Positions 8,252 through 16,586 of a stretch of DNA of 24,922 nt are shown here, in pieces. A model generated the notes under the pieces. It was not told the origin of the DNA and made no database searches. It saw nothing but the letters and a program-made list of their open reading frames with translations. The translations under genes were made by a program, and so were the position numbers. The stretch is from Candidatus Fermentibacterota bacterium (lineage in GTDB: Bacteria; JAFGKV01): assembly GCA_030620115.1 (NCBI GenBank), contig JAUXFG010000045.1:1-24922 (forward strand). The letters are read 5' to 3'. Each line of letters begins with the position of its first letter. The first letter of the stretch is position 1.

Positions 8252-9505
8252 TTAGGAAGCCTTCTTCTCCTCCGAGAGCATCAGAATGGGTGTTGCCTTG
8301 CGCAGAATGCAATCCTCAGTGATGACACATTCCTTCACGTCATTCCGTGAAGGCAACTCAAACATAATGTCAAGCATGGCATCTTCGAGAATCGCGCGAA
8401 GACTTCGCGCCCCTGTCCCGCGCTCTATGGCCTGTTGGGCAATAGCCAGGAGTGCTTTGCCCTTAAAGCGTAAGCCAATGCCCTCCATCTCGAAGAGCTT
8501 CTCATATTGCTTGACCAAGGCGTTCTTCGGCTCCTGCAGTATCCGAACCAGTGCGTCGGCATCAAGCTCATGGAGGGGCGCCACCACGGGGAATCTACCT
8601 ACGAGCTCCGGAATCATGCCGTACTTCAGCAGATCTCGAGGCTCAACCTCCTGGAGCAAGTCGTCCATTTCACCGCTGTCCTTCTCTGGAACCCTGGCCT
8701 CGAAGCCGGCGATTTTCCGGCCCAAGCGCCGTTCCACGATCTTCTCGAGACCATCAAAAGCTCCTCCCGCAATGAAGAGGATATTCTTCGTGTTCACTTC
8801 GATGAACTCTTGCTGCGGATGCTTCCTCCCGCCACGCGGAGGGATGTTGGCAATGGTTCCTTCAACCAGTTTCAACAATGCCTGCTGAACACCTTCTCCT
8901 GAAACGTCCCTGGTGATGGATGGATTGTCGGACTTCCTTGCGATCTTGTCTATCTCATCGATGTAGATGATGCCCCGCTCCGCATCACCAAGGCTGAAGT
9001 CTGCAGCCTGGAGAAGCTTGGAAATTATGCTCTCGACGTCCTCCCCCACATAGCCGGCTTCCGTGAGCGATGTCGCATCCGCGATGGCGAACGGTACATC
9101 AAGTATCTTGGCCAACGTCTCCGCCAGGAGGGTCTTTCCTGTCCCTGTGGGGCCGATGAGCATGATATTGCTCTTCTCGATCTCCACATGGTCCCGAAGC
9201 CGTCTGCTTCTGATCCTCTTATAGTGGTTGTATACCGCGACGGCCAATGTCCTCTTGGCATGTTCCTGATCAATTACATAGTCATCCAGAGAGCTTTTGA
9301 TTTCCCTGGGTTTTGGAAGGCCGTCTCGTCCTTTCTCGGCATCCTTGCCTGCCTCCTCGGCGAGGATATCGTTGCAGAGGGCAACACATTCGTTGCAGAT
9401 GTAGACGGATGGCCCCGAGATGAGCTTCTCCACCTCGGACTGATCTCGCCCACAGAAGGAACACCGCAAAAGACGAGTCGTCGAGGCTCCGTCACGCCGG
9501 GTCAT
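8252..9505 (-). CDS. clpX: ATP-dependent Clp protease ATP-binding subunit ClpX
   Basis: A 417-residue AAA+ unfoldase that feeds proteins to ClpP. The N-terminal zinc domain has Cys15, Cys18, Cys37 and Cys40. Walker A is GPTGTGKT (118-125), the pore loop GYVG (151-154), Walker [10 protein letters not shown] (179-187), and the RKH loop lies in GGRKHPQ (225-231). The loop that docks on ClpP reads A266-G267-F268 (in [12 protein letters not shown]) where ClpX normally has IGF; the codons at 8702-8710 are unambiguous. The start follows AAGGAG at 8 bases, and only 2 bases separate it from the clpP stop, so the two are co-translated. The C-terminal end overlaps no other gene once the shorter lon start is accepted. 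Confidence 0.96.
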   Translation of the reverse strand: MTRRDGASTTRLLRCSFCGRDQSEVEKLISGPSVYICNECVALCNDILAEEAGKDAEKGRDGLPKPREIKSSLDDYVIDQEHAKRTLAVAVYNHYKRIRSRRLRDHVEIEKSNIMLIGPTGTGKTLLAETLAKILDVPFAIADATSLTEAGYVGEDVESIISKLLQAADFSLGDAERGIIYIDEIDKIARKSDNPSITRDVSGEGVQQALLKLVEGTIANIPPRGGRKHPQQEFIEVNTKNILFIAGGAFDGLEKIVERRLGRKIAGFEARVPEKDSGEMDDLLQEVEPRDLLKYGMIPELVGRFPVVAPLHELDADALVRILQEPKNALVKQYEKLFEMEGIGLRFKGKALLAIAQQAIERGTGARSLRAILEDAMLDIMFELPSRNDVKECVITEDCILRKATPILMLSEEKKAS

Positions 9506-9507
9506 GG

Positions 9508-10116
9508 TCAGACTCCTTCATCTCTCCGCGTTGTGTCGGGGATAGCCATCACGGTATCGATGAGACCGTACTCCTTCGCTTCCTCTGCGGACATGAAGAA
9601 ATTACGATCACTGTCACGCTCGACGATTTCCACGCTCTGACCCGTATGCCGCGAGAGGATTTCGTTCAGACAGCGCTTGATGGTCACGATCTCTTTCGCG
9701 TGAATGGCGATGTCCGCTGCCTGACCGGAGATCCCTCCAAGAGGCTGATGGATCATGATTCGCGAATTCGGCAACGCGACACGTTTTCCATGAGTCCCCG
9801 CGGCGAGCAACAGCGCACCCAAGCTGGCGGCTTGGCCTATACAGACCGTTGCGATATCAGGTTTCAGATACTGCATCGTATCATAGATCGCCAAGCCCGC
9901 AGTCACAATTCCCCCGGGTGAATTGATATAGAGCGAAACATCGGCATGCGGATCCTCAGCTTGGAGGAAGAGCAGCTGCGCGATGACTAGGTTGGCAATT
10001 TGATCATCGATGGGTGTCCCTATGAAAATAATCCGGTCTTTCAAGAGCCGGGAGTATATGTCGTAGGATCGCTCGACGCGTCCGGTCTGCTCAACTACAA
10101 AGGGTATATATGTCAT
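9508..10116 (-). CDS. clpP: ATP-dependent Clp protease proteolytic subunit ClpP, with Asn in place of catalytic Asp
   Basis: A 202-residue ClpP-family serine protease subunit, expected to form heptameric rings capped by ClpX. The nucleophile Ser98 is in GQAASLGA and His123 in MIHQPLGG. The position of the catalytic Asp (E. coli Asp171, in ERDTERD) is Asn172 here, in [12 protein letters not shown]; the codon at 9601-9603 is AAT on the coding strand. Nearby Asp168 and Asp170 are not at the triad position by alignment. The family length is normal and nothing suggests decay. The start codon overlaps the tig stop in an ATGA, which implies coupling. Listeria ClpP1 is a known Ser-His-Asn ClpP that works best in mixed complexes with a second ClpP, so this could be a similar paralogue. 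Confidence 0.95.
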   Translation of the reverse strand: MTYIPFVVEQTGRVERSYDIYSRLLKDRIIFIGTPIDDQIANLVIAQLLFLQAEDPHADVSLYINSPGGIVTAGLAIYDTMQYLKPDIATVCIGQAASLGALLLAAGTHGKRVALPNSRIMIHQPLGGISGQAADIAIHAKEIVTIKRCLNEILSRHTGQSVEIVERDSDRNFFMSAEEAKEYGLIDTVMAIPDTTRRDEGV

Positions 10117-11489
10117 GCTTCCAAGACCCCGTCGGTACTATACTCCGAAACATCAATATCAGCTTCATTCTCAACAAAGCTCTCCACATTGGCTCTTGTG
10201 ATCTTAAGTGCCAACGATTCTGTACCATCCTTATCAAGCTTCTTCCTCATTCTCTTGGGCGAAATATCGTTCTCCCGCGCCAAGGCTGCAATGGCAGCAC
10301 TGAACTGCTCCTCAGTCGCTTCGAGCTTTTCGGCACGTGCGATCTCATCCACCACGAGAAATTCCTTTACGATCTGCTCCATGGATTCCCGGTGCTTGTC
10401 GAGGAAGAAACCCTCGTCTATCCACTCGGCTTCCGGCTCTCTCCCCGCCGATCGAGCCCGTTCGATGAGAGAATTCCTGAACTTGTTCGCTCGTTCCTTG
10501 ATAAGAGAAGGAGGCACGGCAATCTCCGCATCACGGGCAATCCGCGCAACCAGCTCCTCTTTCAGTGTCCTCCTCGCACGTTCCTCCACATCATCCTCCA
10601 ACATGATGCGAGCCCTGATCGGTATCTCCTCCGGATCATCAAGCCCAAAGATCGATAGGAGAGCTTCCTCGTCGGGCGCCTTGATGAGGAAGGCTCCATC
10701 CACATGTACCGCGTAGGTTTCGTACCCCTCGGAAGACGAAGCAGTTTCCACGTAGGGAGACCGATCAGTCGGGAGCTTCACTTCCCGCGATTCCCCCTTA
10801 CTGAGACCCATCAGTGCAGAAAGAAGCTGCTCCGGCAGCGCATCGGACTTCAGCGTTACCGTGTGCCATCGATCCTCTTCGCCTATGAGGACCACGCCGC
10901 CAGGACCCACTCGTCGCATGCGTATCCGGGCGACATCCCCCTCACCCAATGGACCATCCTTGGCTTCCAGCCGCGAGTGACGCTCCCCTAGCCGCTCGAG
11001 AAAGGCCGCCACCTCCGCCTCGGCGATCTTCTGCTTCCGAAGCGTGCCCTTCACCCCTCTGTACTGGGGCGAGTCGAAATGGGGAACAACATCCGCCTTG
11101 ACGATGAAGGTGTTCTTTTCGTCTCCAGTGGAGTCAAATGAGAAGTCAGCTTCACGCATCAATTTAAGCGATTCACGTTCCTTCAGAAAGGGAAGCAATC
11201 CCATACCGATCTCGTCCATGACAAGCCGCTCGAATTCCTCACCCAATTGCCGTTTGACCATCTCTAGAGGGATCTTTCCCTTTCGAAATCCCGGAAGCTC
11301 TATTCTCCTGCCATAGCTCCTAAGAAAAACCTTCTTCAGCTGGTCAACATCCTCTGACGCAAGAGCTACCTCCCAGATCCGTTGCCAGGGTTCCGGTTCC
11401 GAAACCGTAATCTCTGCGCGTTCCAAGATCTTCTTGTCTATCTTCAATCGTTCACTCCAGTCTAGATCATAAGAGACAACTCCCGCCAC
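10113..11489 (-). CDS. tig: Trigger factor (ribosome-bound chaperone, peptidyl-prolyl isomerase)
   Basis: A 458-residue protein that meets nascent chains at the ribosome exit. The ribosome-binding signature GFRKGKIP is at 67-74, within an N-terminal domain beginning around [20 protein letters not shown] central FKBP-like isomerase region spans roughly 175-270, followed by the charged helical C-terminal chaperone arms. The frame opens at a GTG (11487-11489), about 20-25 residues longer at the N-terminus than usual for trigger factor. No ideal ribosome-binding site precedes it, and TTG codons at 11444 (after TGGAG) or slightly later could be the real start. First gene of tig-clpP-clpX-lon-engB. 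A weak promoter-like TTGAAA...TATGGG lies in the roughly 100 bases upstream. Confidence 0.92.
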   Translation of the reverse strand: MAGVVSYDLDWSERLKIDKKILERAEITVSEPEPWQRIWEVALASEDVDQLKKVFLRSYGRRIELPGFRKGKIPLEMVKRQLGEEFERLVMDEIGMGLLPFLKERESLKLMREADFSFDSTGDEKNTFIVKADVVPHFDSPQYRGVKGTLRKQKIAEAEVAAFLERLGERHSRLEAKDGPLGEGDVARIRMRRVGPGGVVLIGEEDRWHTVTLKSDALPEQLLSALMGLSKGESREVKLPTDRSPYVETASSSEGYETYAVHVDGAFLIKAPDEEALLSIFGLDDPEEIPIRARIMLEDDVEERARRTLKEELVARIARDAEIAVPPSLIKERANKFRNSLIERARSAGREPEAEWIDEGFFLDKHRESMEQIVKEFLVVDEIARAEKLEATEEQFSAAIAALARENDISPKRMRKKLDKDGTESLALKITRANVESFVENEADIDVSEYSTDGVLEA

Positions 11490-11589
11490 CAGCGGAAGAA
11501 ATCCTCGAGAAAGCCGCTTCCCTTCCGAGAAAACAGGCTTCTCCCATAAGAATTAACCTGCGCCTTTCAATCTCCGCCAGCCTTTTTGC

Positions 11590-12510
11590 TTATACCCCCG
11601 GTTCCTCTGCGGTCTTCATGGGCTTGTAGACCGGATGGGAAGAGGGGAAGGAAGAGATAATTCGCCTCTGTGCAAGCACAGCTCGACGCCGAGAATATCT
11701 CGTATACTCCAATGGCACTCCCAACGTATCTTGGAGCGACGAACTCTGTTGCCCACGCGGGAAGTCATCGGTGCATGAGACATTCGGTTCGACACTGCTG
11801 ACAGAACTGACCTCCCACGTCACACCGCCAAGCATGCGGCGGATCTTAGTTCCCCATTCTCCGCTCTCGCTCGAATCTGCTCCATAAAGCTCCAGGATTA
11901 CTCTGCTCGGTGACAATTCACTGAGGAGACGTCTGAGCAGCTTCAGGTGTGGCATATGGTCGTTCATCTGCGCCACAATCGTCGATTCGATCCACAACTC
12001 CCCCTGGTACTCCTTGCTGAACCCGATCAGCCCGTCACGGTATCGCCCATAGGTCAGGCCACGGCGAGACCTATTGATCTTCTGGAAGACAGCCCGATCA
12101 GCAGCGTCCACTGCGAGGACGACCATCGATGATTGCGCCAAAGCGTCTCGAATCGATGGCCGGGAAAGCAGGGTCCCAGGGCTTCTCACCACAGCCGTCA
12201 ACCCCGTTCTTGTGGCTATTCGTCTCAGGAGATCGCCTAATCCGGTGAACTGGGTTGGATCCCCCATCCCTGCAAGCAGTATATGCTCCAATGGGCCATG
12301 GCGATCCCTAAGCTCGAGAATCTCCTCAACTGCACGTCCCGGCTCGAAGTATCTTCGCCTTCGGGCTCTCCTCCAACCGGCATCTCCGTACTGGCAGTAG
12401 ACACAGTTGAAGGAACATGACGGATATGGCGGCACCGCCGCCACGATACAGCGCCCGAACATTGTCGAGGTGGCAACACGCAACAACGGCAGATCTCCTT
12501 GCGTATACAT
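11590..12510 (-). CDS. Radical SAM protein of the COG0731 (TYW1-like Fe-S oxidoreductase) type
   Basis: A 306-residue radical S-adenosylmethionine enzyme. The [4Fe-4S] cluster triad is Cys32-x3-Cys36-x2-Cys39 in CSFNCVYC. GMGDPTQF and the stretch NRSRRGLTYGRYRDGLIGFSKEYQGELWIES match the COG0731 group (family pattern with INRP, a short spacer and a lysine-rich KGKLWLE segment). The substrate is unknown. ATG 12510 is the longest start, but AAGGAG sits 8 bases before an in-frame TTG at 12484-12486, which would shorten the protein by 8 residues and begin near the point where family similarity begins. A promoter is visible at 12562-12590. The gene lies upstream of, and on the same strand as, tig, with a 100-base gap, and is divergent from recD2. 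Confidence 0.85.
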   Translation of the reverse strand: MYTQGDLPLLRVATSTMFGRCIVAAVPPYPSCSFNCVYCQYGDAGWRRARRRRYFEPGRAVEEILELRDRHGPLEHILLAGMGDPTQFTGLGDLLRRIATRTGLTAVVRSPGTLLSRPSIRDALAQSSMVVLAVDAADRAVFQKINRSRRGLTYGRYRDGLIGFSKEYQGELWIESTIVAQMNDHMPHLKLLRRLLSELSPSRVILELYGADSSESGEWGTKIRRMLGGVTWEVSSVSSVEPNVSCTDDFPRGQQSSSLQDTLGVPLEYTRYSRRRAVLAQRRIISSFPSSHPVYKPMKTAEEPGV

Positions 12511-12561
12511 CGGATCCCATGGCCCTCAGCTCTTTTCTGCGCGAAGTCGCAGATAGAATCT

Positions 12562-12590
12562 ATTATCTTGCGCCCGAAAGATGAGAGCAA
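12562..12590 (-). promoter_or_regulatory. Sigma70-type promoter for the radical SAM gene
   Basis: On the minus strand TTGCTC (12585-12590) is followed after 17 bases by GATAAT (12562-12567). The spacing is ideal and each hexamer matches the consensus at 4-5 positions. It lies about 50-75 bases ahead of the start codon. Confidence 0.55.
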
Positions 12591-12642
12591 GTGGGATCAT
12601 GCACAAGCAACGAAACAGCAGATGAGTGGAAACATTCCCTCT

Positions 12643-12660
12643 TAACCCGGACTTCTCACC
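12643..12660. repeat. Solo terminal repeat TAACCCGGACTTCTCACC
   Basis: An exact copy of the left terminal repeat of the MITE-like element at 16584-16785, here alone in the leader of recD2 with no partner within several hundred bases. It may be a remnant of an insertion or an independent dispersed motif. Confidence 0.6.
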
Positions 12661-12705
12661 GAGCTAGTATCGATTACTCGTGCGATCTACCAGGGAAACA
12701 TCACC

Positions 12706-14898
12706 ATGATTCGTGGAGACAAGGACCGATCCGGCGAGCATCGGGCTGGAGAACCGAATATCGGAAAATCATCCCCGGAAGAAACCATTTCGGGCATAAT
12801 CAAGCATGTGGTCTTTCTGAACAAGGAGACCGGTTGGGGAGTGCTTCGTATGAAACTCGCAGACCAGAGACAAGCCACGCTTGTCGGGCCGGTGGGTGGC
12901 GTTGACGCGGGAGAAACCATCGAGGCACAAGGAAAGTGGGTCACCAACCCGCGTTTTGGACAACAATTCGATGCCAGGGTCATCCTTCCTCAAGGGCCGG
13001 CCACCATCGCAGGGCTGACCAGATACTTGTCATCCGGGGCCATCCATGGCGTGGGAACTGAGCTGGCTGAACGAATCGTGGAGCATTTCGGCGAGCAATC
13101 CTTCCATATCCTTTCGAAAGAACCGAAGAAACTCACCAAGATCAGGGGCATTGGGAAAAAAACGGCGAAGAGGATCGCGTCATCATGGTCGAAAGCCCAT
13201 GCTGAACGACAGCTTCTCATACAGTTGTACGGCATGGGGATAGGCCCGGGTCTCGCGCGAAGGATCCTGGCTCGATATGGTGACTCGGCCCCTCTGGTAA
13301 TCAAGTCAAATCCCTACGTGCTTGCCGAAGAGGTCGAGGGAATCGGATTCTTGACCGCTGACGCCATGGCCATGGATTTGGGAATCGCGCCGGATTCCGA
13401 GTTTCGAATCGCGTCCGGTCTCATCTACTCCATGCGCAAGGCGGTTGAGGAGGGAAATACCTTCCTTCCCAAGGAAAAGCTCCTCAAACGCGCAAAGACG
13501 ATTCTCGATGTGGATGAAAAGATCATCTCAAGCTCTCTCCATGATCTTCTGGCCGACTCACGGCTGGCGATGGAGGGAGACGCCGTTTATCTGCCTGATC
13601 TGCTTCGATTGGAGCAAGTGACCGCGGAGAGATTCACCGCGCTGTCCACGGGGACCGTCGTCTCCGATACCACAGTAAGCCAAGAGGACACGCTGTTGGG
13701 CGAGCTCGATGCACAGCAAAGAAAGGCGGTCCGCGTGGCGCTGTCCACGGGACTGGTCGTGGTCACCGGAGGTCCAGGCACCGGCAAAACAACCCTCGTA
13801 CGACAAGTCTGTCGATTGGCCCGTGCAAGAGAGCTTCGCGTACTGCTGTGTGCCCCCACGGGTCGTGCCGCCAGGAGGCTCCAGGAGGCCACGGGGCGCA
13901 ATGCAAAAACAATTCATCGACTCTTGGAGTTCGACCCTGCGTCAATGTCCTTCGGAAGGAATGAAGATCGCCCATTGAAGGCCGATCTTGTAGTTGTTGA
14001 CGAGACTTCCATGGTTGACCTTCCGCTCATGGCCAGTCTCCTGCTGGCGCTTCCCAAGAACGCCAAGTTGATGCTGGTGGGCGACGCTGATCAGCTTCCT
14101 CCCGTAGGTCCTGGAGCAGTACTCAGAGAACTGGTGACCTCAGGGCACGTTCCCGTGGTTCGTCTCAGCCATGTGTACAGACAGGCACTGAAGAGCCTCA
14201 TAGTGGCCAACGCCCACAGGGTGAACCAGGGGCTGCTCCCTGCAGCGGGGTCAGATGAAACAGCAAAGGACTACTTCTGGATCAGGCGGGAAGACCCCGA
14301 CGAGCTGGTGGAGACCATAATGGAACTCGTAGGTACAAGAATCCCGGCACGAGAGAATGTCGATCCCATCGAAGCCATCCAGGTCCTCACTCCCATGAAC
14401 AAAGGCCCCCTGGGCACTGCAGCACTGAACAGAAGACTGCAAGACTTGCTCAATCCGAGCCAGATTGAGGTTTGCAAGGGCGAAAAAACACTCCGGCTCG
14501 GTGACAGAGTTATGCAGATTCGGAACGACTATCAGAAGATGGTCTTCAATGGCGAGCAAGGCACGATTGTCTCTATCGACGGATCCGAAGAAAAGCTGCA
14601 CGTCGAATTCCCCGACAGAATGGTGGAATACGATTCCAATGAGTTGGATGCGCTGGTATTGGCGTATGCATCGACCATACATAAGGCACAGGGAAGCGAG
14701 TTCCCCGTGGTCGTGGTGGTTCTGCACACCCAGCATTATGTGATGCTCCGGCGCAACCTGTTGTATACCGCATTGACACGGGGCAAGGAGTTGGTGGTAG
14801 TAGTAGGAAACGACCGCGCAATGGCGATTGCCGTCAAGAATGATCGAGTCGACCGCCGCTATTGTCAATTGGGCATGCGACTCTCGCGCACACCCTGA
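12706..14898 (+). CDS. recD2: RecD2/RecD-like superfamily 1B DNA helicase
   Basis: A 730-residue 5'-3' DNA helicase of the RecD2 (YrrC) type found in bacteria that use it outside RecBCD, in DNA repair and replication-fork maintenance. An N-terminal OB-like domain (about 27-95, from SGIIKHVVFLNKETGWGVLR) is followed by tandem helix-hairpin-helix segments (about 105-225, including IRGIGKKTAKRI and VEGIGFLTAD), Walker A GGPGTGKTT (355-363), Walker B VVVDETSM (429-436) and GDADQLPPVGPG (459-470). The C-terminal helicase motifs are VLTPMNKGPLGT, ASTIHKAQGSEFPVVVV and LLYTALTRGKELVVVVG. The length fits the family. The start ATG has only a weak AGGGA ahead of it. No recB or recC neighbour is visible, as expected for RecD2. 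Confidence 0.95.
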   Translation: MIRGDKDRSGEHRAGEPNIGKSSPEETISGIIKHVVFLNKETGWGVLRMKLADQRQATLVGPVGGVDAGETIEAQGKWVTNPRFGQQFDARVILPQGPATIAGLTRYLSSGAIHGVGTELAERIVEHFGEQSFHILSKEPKKLTKIRGIGKKTAKRIASSWSKAHAERQLLIQLYGMGIGPGLARRILARYGDSAPLVIKSNPYVLAEEVEGIGFLTADAMAMDLGIAPDSEFRIASGLIYSMRKAVEEGNTFLPKEKLLKRAKTILDVDEKIISSSLHDLLADSRLAMEGDAVYLPDLLRLEQVTAERFTALSTGTVVSDTTVSQEDTLLGELDAQQRKAVRVALSTGLVVVTGGPGTGKTTLVRQVCRLARARELRVLLCAPTGRAARRLQEATGRNAKTIHRLLEFDPASMSFGRNEDRPLKADLVVVDETSMVDLPLMASLLLALPKNAKLMLVGDADQLPPVGPGAVLRELVTSGHVPVVRLSHVYRQALKSLIVANAHRVNQGLLPAAGSDETAKDYFWIRREDPDELVETIMELVGTRIPARENVDPIEAIQVLTPMNKGPLGTAALNRRLQDLLNPSQIEVCKGEKTLRLGDRVMQIRNDYQKMVFNGEQGTIVSIDGSEEKLHVEFPDRMVEYDSNELDALVLAYASTIHKAQGSEFPVVVVVLHTQHYVMLRRNLLYTALTRGKELVVVVGNDRAMAIAVKNDRVDRRYCQLGMRLSRTP

Positions 14899-14978
14899 GC
14901 CCACATTTCTCATCCCGCGTCCACCGCGGGACTACAGCGTTGCATTTGGCCCTGCCTGTCATCTTCCCGCGCATCAAC

Positions 14979-15045
14979 GGCCATGACGGAGCATGGCCCT
15001 CCATCATCCCCACTTCGACGTTGAATGCTGAATGTTCGACGTTTC
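14979..15045. repeat. Half copy of the 68-bp double hairpin plus TTCGACGTTGAATG patch
   Basis: Hairpin GGCCATG/CATGGCC with loop ACGGAG (14979-14998) and the outer arm CCCTCCA (14997-15003) are intact. The companion GGACGCG hairpin is missing and replaced by diverged sequence. It is followed by the same CTTCGA-GTTGAATG-type run seen at 5148-5180. The patch lies after recD2 and could mark its transcript end. Confidence 0.75.
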
Positions 15046-15094
15046 CGCCAGCCGGCGGATTCATCCCCCATCCACCCATTCCTCATCATGCGCC

Positions 15095-15123
15095 TTGACA
15101 TGGCACGCCACGGCATGTATCAT
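15095..15123 (+). promoter_or_regulatory. Strong sigma70-type promoter of the padR operon
   Basis: A perfect -35 TTGACA (15095-15100), a 17-base spacer and a -10 TATCAT (15118-15123). It lies about 50 bases before the padR start. This is the best promoter in the window. Confidence 0.8.
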
Positions 15124-15125
15124 CT

Positions 15126-15142
15126 ATGTGCATGATGCATAT
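15126..15142 (+). promoter_or_regulatory. Palindromic operator candidate at the padR transcription start
   Basis: ATGTGCATGATGCATAT is an 8+1+8 palindrome with one mismatch. It sits immediately downstream of the -10 box and so spans the expected transcription start, ideal for repression. ATGT/ACAT-type half sites are typical of PadR regulators, so autorepression by the adjacent gene product is the simplest reading. Confidence 0.6.
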
Positions 15143-15174
15143 AGCTGCACAGAGAAAGGAGCAACATTACGCAC

Positions 15175-15585
15175 ATGAGGTCAGGAAGACGACGCGGTCC
15201 CTACGGCAAGGCATGCCCGAGACGAATTGGCCGCTTCCTGGAACCCTGCCTCCTTCTTCTCCTGAGATCCCGTGAAGTCCACGGATACGAGCTTCTTGAG
15301 GGCCTCAGAGAATTCGGCTTCGGCGAAAACCCTGTGGACTCCAGCACGGTCTACCGCATGCTTCGTGCACTCGAGGCTGGCGGACAGGTGATCTCGCGAT
15401 GGGAGGTCGAAGGTTCAGGGCCACCGCGGCGATTGTACCGACTAACGCATGTTGGCGGGCAATCCTTGAACGCGTGGGTCGCGGATCTCAGGGAAACCGA
15501 TAAGGTGCTCCACCATTTTCTTCACGTGTACGATGGCCATGCTGCTATAGAGTATCTATCATCAAAAAAGGAGAATTCACTATGA
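15175..15585 (+). CDS. PadR-family transcriptional regulator
   Basis: A 136-residue winged-helix protein. After a basic, glycine-rich N-terminus, residues about 20-95 carry the PadR fold: LEPCLLLLLRSREVHGYELLEGLREFG, then DSSTVYRMLRALEAGGQVISRWEVEGSGPPRRLYRLT, where SSTVYRMLRALE is the recognition helix region. A short helical C-terminus follows (LRETDKVLHHFLHVYDGH). Cys14 and Cys25 could sense redox state or metal, but this is speculative. AAGGAG lies 13 bases before the ATG, a little far. The stop overlaps the next ATG (ATGA), so the regulator is co-translated with the COG1433 gene and heads the operon. The promoter and palindrome upstream suggest autoregulation. Confidence 0.9.
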   Translation: MRSGRRRGPYGKACPRRIGRFLEPCLLLLLRSREVHGYELLEGLREFGFGENPVDSSTVYRMLRALEAGGQVISRWEVEGSGPPRRLYRLTHVGGQSLNAWVADLRETDKVLHHFLHVYDGHAAIEYLSSKKENSL

Positions 15586-16088
15586 AGATTGTTGTTGCTA
15601 CTGAGAATGACGGGCTTGGCGCGCAGGTCAGTCCCGTATTCGGCCGAGCCCCAAAGTTCTGTTTTGTAGACTCGGAATCATTTGAATCAGACTGCGTGGC
15701 CAACCCAGCAGTCACGCAGGCAGGAGGCGCTGGCATTCAAGCGGCTGAATTCGTGGTCAAGAGTGGTGCGGAAACAGTTTTGGCCGGGGACATAGGCCCC
15801 AACGCCTTTCAGGTGCTTCAGGCGGCCCAGATTCCTTGCTACAATGTGGAAGCAACCACCGTGGAGAAGGCGGTGGCCGCATTTCGTCAAGGTAGTCTCA
15901 AGCCCTTGGGAAATGCCAGCGCCGCGTCACACTCGGGCATGTCCGGCGCCACGGCATCACCTGCTGCATCACATCTCTCTGCGCAACCCCAGGATGAAAT
16001 GGCTGCGCTCCACGAAACGCTCAAAGATCTCCGGCACAAGCTTGCCGAGACAATGGAAAGAATCGAAAAACTCGCAAAGGAGAGCTGA
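15582..16088 (+). CDS. NifX/NifB-family (COG1433, ORP-like) protein with coiled-coil tail, copy 1
   Basis: A 168-residue protein. Residues 1 to about 108 form a dinitrogenase iron-molybdenum cofactor biosynthesis domain (MKIVVATENDGLGAQVSPVFG at the start, GAETVLAGDIGPNAFQVL in the middle), the fold that binds metal-sulfur clusters in NifX, NafY and the orange protein ORP. An Ala/Ser-rich linker (about 110-137) joins it to a heptad-like helix (DEMAALHETLKDLRHKLAETMERIEKLAKE), probably for dimerisation. No nif genes are nearby, so a nitrogenase role is unlikely. Neighbouring ferredoxin-MinD ATPases suggest an ORP-like system. AAGGAG precedes the ATG at good spacing, and the start overlaps the padR stop by 4 bases. 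Confidence 0.88.
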   Translation: MKIVVATENDGLGAQVSPVFGRAPKFCFVDSESFESDCVANPAVTQAGGAGIQAAEFVVKSGAETVLAGDIGPNAFQVLQAAQIPCYNVEATTVEKAVAAFRQGSLKPLGNASAASHSGMSGATASPAASHLSAQPQDEMAALHETLKDLRHKLAETMERIEKLAKES

Positions 16089-16091
16089 CAA

Positions 16092-16586
16092 ATGAGAATC
16101 GCCCTTTCTTCGGACGACAAGAATGGTCTCGATAGTATCGTGAACCCCCATTTTGGTCGTTGTCCGTTTTTTGTTCTGGTGGATGTTGAGGAGGGACACG
16201 TACAATCAGTTCGTGAGGAAAAGAATCCCCACTACCCCAATCATCAGCCGGGACAAATACCACGATTCATTGCCAGCCTTGGGGCCAACGTAATGATGGC
16301 CGGCGGCATGGGACGAAGAGCCATCATGATGTTCAATGAATTAGGCATCGAGGGAGTGACTGGAGCCCACGGAACGGTACGGCAAGCAATTGAACGCTAC
16401 TTGGGAGGCGAGCTGAAAGGCGCGGCTCCATGTACGGAAAGCCAAATGCACACCCTTGGCGAGAGCGATCACCACAACATATATGAAGAGGATGAGATCG
16501 GACGGCTCCGAGAGGAAGTCGCCATGTTGAAGACCCAGCTGGATACTGCATCAAGCAAGTTGCGGAACATAGAAAAAGGAACATAA
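16092..16586 (+). CDS. NifX/NifB-family (COG1433, ORP-like) protein with coiled-coil tail, copy 2
   Basis: A 164-residue paralogue of the preceding gene, starting 3 bases after its stop with AAGGAG 9 bases ahead. The COG1433 domain covers about 1-118 (VNPHFGRCPFFVLVD, then GANVMMAGGMGRRAIMMFNELGIEGVTG, then TVRQAIERYLGGEL). A short His-containing linker (ESDHHN) and a C-terminal coiled coil (EIGRLREEVAMLKTQLDTAS, then SKLRNIEKGT) follow. The stop TAA (16584-16586) is also the first three bases of the left terminal repeat of a MITE-like element, so the present C-terminus may have been created by that insertion. Two similar proteins side by side could form a heterodimer through their tails. Confidence 0.88.
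   Translation: MRIALSSDDKNGLDSIVNPHFGRCPFFVLVDVEEGHVQSVREEKNPHYPNHQPGQIPRFIASLGANVMMAGGMGRRAIMMFNELGIEGVTGAHGTVRQAIERYLGGELKGAAPCTESQMHTLGESDHHNIYEEDEIGRLREEVAMLKTQLDTASSKLRNIEKGT

Noticed and set aside
8226-8312. Longer lon start at 8312
   Set aside because: It would overlap clpX by about 60 bases and add 29 residues with no Lon similarity, while the start at 8225 gives a typical 800-residue Lon.
15582-16586. Nitrogenase cofactor biosynthesis locus (nifX/nifB)
   Set aside because: The proteins are COG1433 family members, but there are no nif structural or assembly genes here, and the ferredoxin-MinD neighbours fit ORP-like systems better.
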